Source: Planctomycetaceae bacterium (GTDB taxonomy: Bacteria; Planctomycetota; UBA1135; GCA-002686595). From it: a DNA stretch of 6,999 bases. The stretch is from the NCBI GenBank assembly GCA_013360535.1, contig JABWBL010000179.1, positions 1 through 6,999 on the forward strand. Direction: 5' to 3'. A program made the position numbers and the translations under genes. The notes beneath the pieces were generated by a model. That model was not told the DNA's origin. It made no database searches and worked only from the letters and a program-made list of their open reading frames with translations. Position 1 is the stretch's first letter. The number at the start of each line of letters is the position of its first letter. This document shows positions 1 to 5,366 of the stretch, in pieces.

Positions 1-2
1 AG

Positions 3-137
3 CGCCGCGCCGGGCGCGAGCTCGCCGCGCGCCTGGAGGCCTGGAACGAGCGCAAGGACGACGCCCTCTCCACCGCCGAGCGGCTCGAGCGGCTGGAAGT
101 GGCGAGAAAGCGCCTCGCGCTCGAGCTCGCGCGCTGA
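3..137 (+). CDS. C-terminal end of an unrecognised protein (5' end outside window)
   Basis: An open frame enters from the left edge and ends at TGA 135-137, giving 44 residues that finish ...KRLALELAR. The codons are strongly GC-rich at the third position, as in the other genes here. The peptide is rich in Arg, Glu, Leu and Ala with heptad-like spacing around ERLERLEVARKRLALEL, so it is probably a charged helical or coiled-coil tail. I do not recognise the family from this fragment, and no catalytic motif is visible. The reading frame is supported by composition and by the absence of any other sensible frame up to the next gene, whose start codon lies about 107 bases further on. It could be the tail of almost any protein. 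Confidence 0.55.
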   Translation, partial: RRAGRELAARLEAWNERKDDALSTAERLERLEVARKRLALELAR

Positions 138-145
138 AAGCACGC

Positions 146-169
146 TCGTTCGCGACACAACACGAACGA
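146..169. terminator. Small hairpin after the partial gene
   Basis: A perfect 7-bp inverted repeat, TCGTTCG (146-152) and CGAACGA (163-169), encloses a 10-base loop. It begins 8 bases after the stop codon of the upstream partial gene. No T-run follows, so it would be at best a weak or factor-assisted terminator. A stem this short can arise by chance. Confidence 0.22.
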
Positions 170-244
170 AACGGGCGCGGCCCGATCCTGTATTCTCCGC
201 CGCGCGCGCCACCTCCCGCGCCTCCCTCGAAGGATCCCGATCGC

Positions 245-670
245 ATGTCCCGCTCCCTACCGAAGTTCCTCGGCGCCGCCGCGCTCTGCGCTCTCGCCTC
301 CTCCTGCACGCTGATCTCCGTCGACTCCCAGGACGGCCCCCCGGGCGCCCGCGCCGACGGCCTGATCGACGGCCACGCCGTGTTCGGCTGGCGCGCGGAG
401 AAGGGCCTGTTGCGCGCGGAGCTGCTCGACGGCACGAGCCACGGCGCGCTGTTCGAGATCAGCGTCTGGAAGCTCCTGCGCCTCGAAGCCGGCCTCGCCG
501 GCGTGTGCGTCGGCATCGGCCCCTTCGACCTCGGCATCGGCACGCTGTTCTTCGAGCCCGTCGTGCCGCAGATGATGCAGGAGCCCAAGCCCAAGCCCGC
601 CGAGCCCGCTCCGAACTCGACGCCGCCCGCCCAACCCGACTCCACCACCCCACCCGCCGCCGGCGGCTAG
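245..670 (+). CDS. Small predicted lipoprotein with proline-rich C-terminus
   Basis: This 141-residue protein has a type II signal peptide: basic n-region (Arg3, Lys7), hydrophobic core at about residues 8-18, and a lipobox-like ASSC with the lipidated cysteine at Cys21. The mature protein would begin CTLISVDSQDG and be anchored to a membrane facing the periplasm. A central part (residues 40-110) alternates hydrophobic and glycine stretches, for example VCVGIGPFDLGIGTLFFEP. The tail (residues 112-141) is rich in Pro, Lys and Ala and looks disordered, possibly a wall-spanning or flexible linker. I recognise no domain and no enzyme motif. The ATG at 245 is supported by a GAAGGA Shine-Dalgarno sequence at 229-234, 10 bases upstream. 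The gene has its own upstream gap of about 107 bases and converges on the DUF2971 gene. It is probably an envelope protein; its function is unknown. Confidence 0.8.
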   Translation: MSRSLPKFLGAAALCALASSCTLISVDSQDGPPGARADGLIDGHAVFGWRAEKGLLRAELLDGTSHGALFEISVWKLLRLEAGLAGVCVGIGPFDLGIGTLFFEPVVPQMMQEPKPKPAEPAPNSTPPAQPDSTTPPAAGG

Positions 671-721
671 TTCGTTCGGGCATCTCCGGGGCCCTTCCTC
701 GCTCTGCCGACTCGCGCCCTC

Positions 722-755
722 GACGCAGCGCGCGCGCCTTCGCTCGCGCTGCGTC
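722..755. terminator. GC-rich hairpin between convergent genes, likely bidirectional terminator
   Basis: GACGCAGCGCG (722-732) and CGCGCTGCGTC (745-755) are perfect 11-bp inverted arms. After one mismatch (733/744) three more pairs (734-736 with 741-743) close on the four-base loop CCTT (737-740). The element lies in the 90-base gap between the lipoprotein stop (670) and the DUF2971 stop (761), 5 bases from the latter. That is where a shared terminator of two convergent units is expected. Neither strand has a T-run after the stem, so it is not a textbook intrinsic terminator. It may instead block 3' decay or be a dispersed palindromic repeat. Confidence 0.55.
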
Positions 756-760
756 ACGCA

Positions 761-1582
761 CTACTCATCGACGACGACGCGATACTCGGTCTCATGGAGC
801 CGTGACTTTCGCACGCGCGCTCGAACGGCCTCATCGACGCCCTCAACCCAACCCCTAATCAGTTCTTCGTCTTCGGGCGTGATCAAAGGCCCTAGGATCA
901 CCGACCGGACAACGTGAGCGCCAAAATGGGTGGTGCGTCCGTCAAGATCGTTGCGAAAGCTGCGAATCAGCCGCCACTCCGCTTCGTAATCCCAATCGCT
1001 TGATTTCGAAGCGAACGCCTGAGCGGCCTGCTGCAGACTGACCTCTCCTTGCTGCTGCCGCTTGAGCATCGCTCTAACACTCAGCCCAACCCGATTTCGA
1101 CTGTAGGTGACTTTGATCGGTAGGTGATGGATGTTGCTGGTGTTCTGATAATTCTGTTTCAGCGCCAGTTCGACGCAGATGCCGCGGAAGTTGTCCGCAT
1201 AGTGCGCCCACATCAAAGCGACGTCCCACGCGGCAGACGCCGAAAAGACACCAAAGTTCTGAACCATCTTGCGCCACAGTCTATCCCAATAGCCCGGCTG
1301 ACTTGCGCGGTTCAGCAGCTTGTCTCGCTCCTCGCTTCGCTTGTGCTTTGCGAATCCTCGTTCCGTTACCTGCTGATCAGCCCAGTCTCGTAGCACGTTC
1401 TTTCCCGCATCATGAACCCAGACAGGAATGCAGTCGAACGGGTCGTTTAGTTGCTCCTGCTTGGCGTGGTACAACGCACCCTCCACAATCAACTTTCGGA
1501 GTCTTTCCTGTTCGTCTGGAGTCTTCGGTATCGATCGATACTTGAACAGGCTTCCGGGCGGCTCGTCTTCAGACAACTCCAT
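761..1582 (-). CDS. DUF2971 family protein
   Basis: This 273-residue protein carries the sequence marks of the DUF2971 family: LFKYRS near the N-terminus (12-17), QLNDPFD (44-50), the signature segment VALMWAHYADNFRGICVEL (121-139), WDYEAEWRLI (197-206) and VILGPLIT (228-235). The length is normal for the family and the frame is intact. The molecular function of DUF2971 is not established; members are often found in variable or mobile-element regions. There is no signal peptide or membrane helix, so it is probably cytoplasmic. The start at ATG 1582 places the KYR motif at the usual distance from the N-terminus; I see no clear Shine-Dalgarno site before it. It starts 24 bases after the peptidase stop on the same strand, so it may be read from the peptidase promoter. 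By hand count, GC is about 53% over bases 961-1020 and 1081-1200, against about 71% over 2041-2160 in the peptidase gene, which points to horizontal acquisition. Confidence 0.85.
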   Translation of the reverse strand: MELSEDEPPGSLFKYRSIPKTPDEQERLRKLIVEGALYHAKQEQLNDPFDCIPVWVHDAGKNVLRDWADQQVTERGFAKHKRSEERDKLLNRASQPGYWDRLWRKMVQNFGVFSASAAWDVALMWAHYADNFRGICVELALKQNYQNTSNIHHLPIKVTYSRNRVGLSVRAMLKRQQQGEVSLQQAAQAFASKSSDWDYEAEWRLIRSFRNDLDGRTTHFGAHVVRSVILGPLITPEDEELIRGWVEGVDEAVRARVRKSRLHETEYRVVVDE

Positions 1583-1606
1583 GTGGGTGGCTCTGCGTGT
1601 CGCGCC

Positions 1607-3994
1607 TCAGCGCACGTCGCTCGAGCCCTTCACGTGCTGGTCGAACCAGTCGATCATCTCGGCGAGGGTGTGGAGCACGCTCTCGCGCGCGGCATAGCCG
1701 TGGTCCTCTTCGGGGAGCACGACCCAGCGGGCGCGGCCGCCGTTGCCGGAGATGGCCTGGTAGAGGCGCTCGGACTGGATCGGGAAGGTGCCGGGGTTCG
1801 AGTCCTTCTCGCCGTGGATCAGGAGCAGCGGCTCGTTGATCTTGTGCGCCGAGTAGAACGGCGAGAGCTTGGCGTAGATCTCGGGCGCTTCCCACAGCGT
1901 GCGGCGCTCGCTCTGGAAGCCGAAGGGCGTCAGCGTGCGGTTGTAGGCGCCGCTGCGCGCGCAGCCGGCCTTGAAGAGGTCGGTGTGCGCGAGCAGGTTC
2001 GCGGTCATGAACGCGCCGTAGCTGTGGCCACCGACGCCGACGCGGTTGGGATCCGCGACGCCGCGCGCGGCCGCGAAGTCGATCGCAGCCTTGGCGGCGT
2101 CGGCGATCTGTTCGAGGAACGTGTCGTTCGCGGTCTCGGGATCGCCGACGATCGGCATCGTCGCGTTGTCCATCACGGCGTAACCCTGCGTGAGGAAGAA
2201 GAGCTGCGACATGCCGCGGATCGTCGTGAAACGATGCTGCGAGCCCGCGACCTGACCGGCCGTCGACGCGTCGGTGTACTCGAGCGGATAGGCCCACACG
2301 ACGAGCGGCAGGCGCGTGCCGGGCTGGTAGTTCGCCGGCAGGTACAGCGTCGCCGAAAGCTGCACGCCATCGGAGCGCTGGTAGCGCACGAGCTCGCGCG
2401 AGATGCCGCGGATCTGCGGCTGCGGGTCGGAGTACTCGGTGAGCGCGACCGTGCGCTTCGCGGCGGGATCCTGCAGCCACAGGTTCGGCGGCTCGGTCGC
2501 CGACTCGCGGCGCGTGACGAACACCGGCGTGCCGTCGGCGCCCGTGCGCACGATCGATGCCACGCTCTCGTACACGCCCTCGCCGCAACGCCACAGGCGC
2601 TCCGCCTTCTGCGTCGCGAGGCTCTGCCGATCGAGGAATGGCCGCGCGCCTTCGGGCGAATCGCCCTCGCCCGAGCGGTAGACCCACTCGCCCACCTGGC
2701 GCACGACACGCGTGCCGTCGGGCATCGGCTCGCTCTGGAGCATGCCGGGGTTGCCGTAGCGGTCGTTCTGGTTGCGGTCCTCGAGCACGACACTGGGCGC
2801 CTTGCCCGACAGGTCGTGCAGGGTCGCGCGCATCCACTTGCGGTCGCGGTCGAACTCGCTCGCCAGCACGAGCGAAGGCTCGCGGAACCACGCGAGCCCC
2901 CGCGCGCGGTGCTCGAGCTTGAGGAACTCCTTCGGCTCGCCCTTGCTGCGCAGGTCGAGCTCCAGCCAGCGGTCGCGGTGCGCCACCTTCGTCTTGGGAT
3001 CGCCTCCATCGAGCGCCTCGACCCACACGAGCGTCGCCGAACGGCCCGGCCGCCAGCTGATCGAGCGCGGTCCCGTCGGCACGCCTTCGATCGGAATCGA
3101 ATCGAGCAGGCCGTGGCGCTCGACCTGCCGCACGAGCTTGCCGTCCGCGTCCCACACTTCGGTGCGCGACGGGAAGCGGTCGAGCGTCATCACGTACGAG
3201 TACGGGCGCTCGAGCGTCGTCACGAGCCAGAAGAGCTGGTCGGGCGAGCTGCGGAACGACAGGAGCGTTCCCGGCGCGCCGATGTCGCGGCGGCGCTTGC
3301 CATCCCAGCTCACGGTCGCGAGCTGCGCCTGCGCGTAGTGCTCGAGCAGCGCGCTGTCGTGCTCGTCCCGCAGCAGGTCCTGGTACGTGCGCACCGGCGA
3401 CTTGCGGCCGCTCGACTCCTGCACCGCGGGACCTGCGGGCGCGCGCGGCGTTTCGGGCGCCGCTCCACGCGCGTCGGGAATGCGTCCGTACGCGAGCGTC
3501 GTGCCATCGGGCAGCCACTGGAAGTCGCCGAACAGCGTGTTGAGCCCCTGCGCGACGCGCCGCGGCGTGAACTCGAGCGCGTCACAGGTCCACAGCTCGA
3601 TTTCGTCTTCCTTGACGAGCGTGAACGCGAACAGCTTGTCGTGGTGCGACCACGAGACGTTGCCGATGCGCGCGCCCTCGGGCAGCGGCACGCGGCGCTG
3701 CTGCGTGCCTTCGAGATCGCGCAGGACGAGCCCGGTCTCGAAGCTCGTGCGGTGCGGTGCGTTCGTGCGCGGGTCGAGGCGCAGCCCCGCGAGCCCGATC
3801 CACGGCCGCGCGACGTCGGCGATGCTCGGCAGCGACGGGCGCTCGACGAGCAGCATCCAGCGCCCGCTCGGACTGAGCTGCGTCCCCGGCGTCACGGGCG
3901 CATCGACGAGCTCGACCACCTCCTTGGGCGGCAGGCGATAGCCATCGGAACCGGACAGCGAGGCGAGAACGAGACCAACGACGAGCGTGAGCAT
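1607..3994 (-). CDS. S9D-family prolyl-oligopeptidase-type serine peptidase (glutamyl peptidase/CGEP-like)
   Basis: This 795-residue enzyme has a beta-propeller N-terminal part (about 30-530) followed by an alpha/beta-hydrolase peptidase domain (about 545-790). The catalytic triad is visible: Ser658 in GVGGHSYGAF, Asp731 in HGEKDSNPGTFP and His765 in EEDHGYAARES. Segments typical of the S9D branch, which includes the plant chloroplast glutamyl endopeptidase, are GYRLPPKEVVELVDAP (18-33), LAGLRLDPRTN (68-78), GRKSPVRTYQDLL (196-208) and the GTFP loop after the Asp. Members cleave peptides, with a preference after Glu in characterised relatives; specificity here is inferred. Residues 1-16 are hydrophobic (MLTLVVGLVLASLSGS) and look like a signal peptide, though without a Lys or Arg in the n-region, so export is likely but not certain. 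ATG 3994 is the only usable start: the frame is closed by a stop at 4028-4030 with no other start codon between. A GGAGG lies on the minus strand at 4003-3999, with a short 4-base spacer. The gene is divergent from guaD. Confidence 0.9.
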   Translation of the reverse strand: MLTLVVGLVLASLSGSDGYRLPPKEVVELVDAPVTPGTQLSPSGRWMLLVERPSLPSIADVARPWIGLAGLRLDPRTNAPHRTSFETGLVLRDLEGTQQRRVPLPEGARIGNVSWSHHDKLFAFTLVKEDEIELWTCDALEFTPRRVAQGLNTLFGDFQWLPDGTTLAYGRIPDARGAAPETPRAPAGPAVQESSGRKSPVRTYQDLLRDEHDSALLEHYAQAQLATVSWDGKRRRDIGAPGTLLSFRSSPDQLFWLVTTLERPYSYVMTLDRFPSRTEVWDADGKLVRQVERHGLLDSIPIEGVPTGPRSISWRPGRSATLVWVEALDGGDPKTKVAHRDRWLELDLRSKGEPKEFLKLEHRARGLAWFREPSLVLASEFDRDRKWMRATLHDLSGKAPSVVLEDRNQNDRYGNPGMLQSEPMPDGTRVVRQVGEWVYRSGEGDSPEGARPFLDRQSLATQKAERLWRCGEGVYESVASIVRTGADGTPVFVTRRESATEPPNLWLQDPAAKRTVALTEYSDPQPQIRGISRELVRYQRSDGVQLSATLYLPANYQPGTRLPLVVWAYPLEYTDASTAGQVAGSQHRFTTIRGMSQLFFLTQGYAVMDNATMPIVGDPETANDTFLEQIADAAKAAIDFAAARGVADPNRVGVGGHSYGAFMTANLLAHTDLFKAGCARSGAYNRTLTPFGFQSERRTLWEAPEIYAKLSPFYSAHKINEPLLLIHGEKDSNPGTFPIQSERLYQAISGNGGRARWVVLPEEDHGYAARESVLHTLAEMIDWFDQHVKGSSDVR

Positions 3995-4024
3995 GGGACC
4001 TCCAGCTTCAGGGGACGGCGGCCG

Positions 4025-4055
4025 ATTCTAGGCACGCCCGCGCGCCCGCTGTCCA
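4025..4055 (-). promoter_or_regulatory. Candidate sigma-70-type promoter for the S9D peptidase gene
   Basis: On the minus strand, TGGACA (4055-4050, five of six matches to TTGACA) is followed after 19 bases by TAGAAT (4030-4025, five of six matches to TATAAT). Transcription would start near 4018 and give a leader of about 23 bases containing the GGAGG site. The spacer is at the long end of the accepted range. In such GC-rich DNA an AT-rich hexamer in the right place is meaningful, but this is a pattern match only. Confidence 0.4.
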
Positions 4056-4123
4056 GCTCGAAGGGAACCTTGCGCTTGTCTCACGTTCGCACCCCCGCCA
4101 TCCTCGACGCCACGAGCTCTCCC

Positions 4124-4603
4124 GTGACCCCGACCGACCTCGACACGGCCCTGATGCGCCGCGCCATCGCGCTCGCCCGCGAATCCGTGGCCTCCGGCGG
4201 CGGCCCTTTCGGCGCCGTGGTCGCGCGCGATGGCCGCATCGTCGCCGAGGGCTGCAATCGCGTCACCGTCTGGAACGATCCGACGGCCCACGCCGAGGTC
4301 GTCGCCATCCGCGAGGCCTGCCGCGCGCTCGCGAGCTTCCAGCTCGAAGGCTGCACGATCTACTCGAGCTGCGAGCCCTGCCCGATGTGCCTCGGCGCGC
4401 TCTACTGGGCCCGCCCCGCGCGCCTCGTGTTCGCCTGCACGCGCGACGACGCCGCCGCCGCCGGTTTCGACGACGAGCTGATCTACCGCGAGCTCGCGCT
4501 GCCGATCGAAGCGCGCCGCCTGCCGATCTCCACGCTGCTGCGCACCGAAGGCCTCGCTGCCTTCACCGACTGGCGCGCCGCCGCCTCGCGCCGCGACTAC
4601 TGA
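4124..4603 (+). CDS. guaD: Guanine deaminase (CDA-fold zinc enzyme)
   Basis: This cytidine-deaminase-fold protein closely follows Bacillus GuaD along its whole length. Seen in the 159-residue version are GGPFGAVVARDG (26-37), NDPTAHAEVVAIR (51-63) with zinc ligand His56 and proton-shuttle Glu58, SCEPCPMCLGALYWAR (82-97) with zinc ligands Cys83 and Cys86, DAAAAGFDDELIY (109-121), and a C-terminus ending SRRDY that resembles the KKEY end of Bacillus GuaD, which reaches the active site. It would convert guanine to xanthine and ammonia in the cytoplasm, in purine salvage or use as nitrogen source. The start is uncertain. GTG 4124 gives the family's usual length (about 156) but lacks a clear ribosome site. 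TTG 4076 has AAGGGA (4061-4066) 9 bases upstream and would add 16 residues. ATG 4154 would remove part of the first helix. The family also contains tRNA adenosine deaminase (TadA), but the DPTAHAE context, GFDD segment and C-terminus favour guanine deaminase. Confidence 0.9.
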   Translation: MTPTDLDTALMRRAIALARESVASGGGPFGAVVARDGRIVAEGCNRVTVWNDPTAHAEVVAIREACRALASFQLEGCTIYSSCEPCPMCLGALYWARPARLVFACTRDDAAAAGFDDELIYRELALPIEARRLPISTLLRTEGLAAFTDWRAAASRRDY

Positions 4604-5352
4604 GCGGCTTCGCCCGCGCGCTCGTCGAACTCCTCGGGCGCCGCAACTCCGTACCCGACCCCCGCCTCCGTGCGGAACAGGCGCGGCCACGCGCGCCCGG
4701 GATCGAGCTTGCGCCGCAAGTGCGTCATGTACACGCGCAGGTAGCCCGAGTCCTCGGAAGCGTTGGGGCCCCAGACCTCGGCGAGCAGCTGGCGGTGCGT
4801 GACGATCTTGCCGCTGTGCGCCACGAGAGCGGCGAGCAGCTTGAACTCGATCGGCGTCAGGTGCACGAGCTCACCCGCACAGAAGACGCGGCGCGCCTCG
4901 AGCTCGATGCGCAGCGGACCGATCGTGCAGCTCGTCTCGAGCGCACCCGCGTGGCGGCGCGCGACGTTGCGCAACGCCACGCGCATGCGGGCGAGCAGTT
5001 CGGGAACGCCGAAGGGCTTGACGATGTAGTCGTCGGCACCCGCGTCGAGTGCCTCGACCTTGCGGCGCTCTTGCCCGCGCGCGGAAACGACGATCACCGG
5101 TGCGAGGCACCAAGGTCGCAAGCCACGCAGCACCTCCAGTCCGTCGACGTCCGGAAGGCCGAGGTCGAGCAACACGAGGTCCGGCACGTACTGAGCGGCC
5201 ATCGACAGCGCCCGCGCGCCGTTGGGCGCGTGCTCGACGCGAAATCCGCTGGCGACGAGGCTCGTCTCGAGGAACGCCTTCACCTGCGGCTCGTCCTCGA
5301 CGATCAGGACGAGCGGCCCCTCCACGCCGCGGGCAGCACGCTGCTGGTTCAC
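4597..5352 (-). CDS. kdpE: KdpE-type response regulator (OmpR family)
   Basis: This 251-residue regulator has an N-terminal receiver domain (about 13-128) with acidic pocket Glu19-Asp20, phosphorylation site Asp63 in LVLLDLGLPDVDG, Ser90 and Lys112 in DYIVKPF. A C-terminal winged-helix DNA-binding domain (about 150-240) includes LTPIEFKLLAALV, the recognition region LLAEVWGP and YLRVYMTHLRRKL, the last being typical of KdpE. When phosphorylated by KdpD it would activate the kdpFABC potassium-uptake operon. I chose GTG 5352 because it overlaps the kdpD stop in the sequence GTGA and has AAGGAG 8 bases upstream; a frame extension to an ATG at 5397 would lie wholly inside kdpD. The first 13 residues (NQQRAARGVEGP) are a short extension before the first strand. 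The stop codon at 4597-4599 lies inside the end of guaD on the other strand, giving a 7-base convergent overlap. Confidence 0.93.
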   Translation of the reverse strand: MNQQRAARGVEGPLVLIVEDEPQVKAFLETSLVASGFRVEHAPNGARALSMAAQYVPDLVLLDLGLPDVDGLEVLRGLRPWCLAPVIVVSARGQERRKVEALDAGADDYIVKPFGVPELLARMRVALRNVARRHAGALETSCTIGPLRIELEARRVFCAGELVHLTPIEFKLLAALVAHSGKIVTHRQLLAEVWGPNASEDSGYLRVYMTHLRRKLDPGRAWPRLFRTEAGVGYGVAAPEEFDERAGEAAQ

Positions 5353-5366
5353 GCGCCACGCTCCTT
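5349..5366 (-). promoter_or_regulatory. Translational-coupling junction kdpD-kdpE (GTGA overlap with Shine-Dalgarno)
   Basis: On the minus strand AAGGAG (5366-5361) lies within the last codons of kdpD, 8 bases before GTG (5352-5350). The GTG shares bases with the kdpD stop TGA (5351-5349). Ribosomes finishing kdpD can restart at kdpE, which would keep sensor and regulator in a fixed ratio. This site also decides the kdpE start. Confidence 0.8.

Noticed and set aside
191..196. TATTCT as a possible -10 box for the lipoprotein gene
   Set aside because: Only four of six positions match, and no -35-like hexamer is found at 16-19 bases upstream (168-173 reads GAAACG).
163..678. CGAACGAA (163-170) and its reverse complement TTCGTTCG (671-678) flanking the lipoprotein gene, suggestive of a small mobile unit
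   Set aside because: Eight bases is too short to claim terminal repeats. There are no target-site duplications or transposase, and the gene's composition matches its surroundings.
1637..1649. Palindrome CTGGTCGAACCAG near the DUF2971 start, considered as an operator
   Set aside because: It lies within peptidase codons for Trp-Phe-Asp-Gln, which explain the symmetry. The stem is only 5 bp and there are no promoter elements around it.
1451..4123. A very long open plus-strand frame running antisense to the peptidase gene and into guaD
   Set aside because: Its translation before the deaminase is a low-complexity Arg/Ala/Val/Glu sequence without any domain, as expected for an antisense frame of GC-rich codons. 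The opposite strand encodes a complete S9D peptidase. Only the last part, from about 4124, is a real gene.
4124..4603. tRNA adenosine deaminase (tadA) as alternative identity for the deaminase
   Set aside because: The zinc motifs are shared, but the NDPTAHAE context, the GFDD-IY segment and the C-terminus ending RRDY follow Bacillus guanine deaminase along its length.
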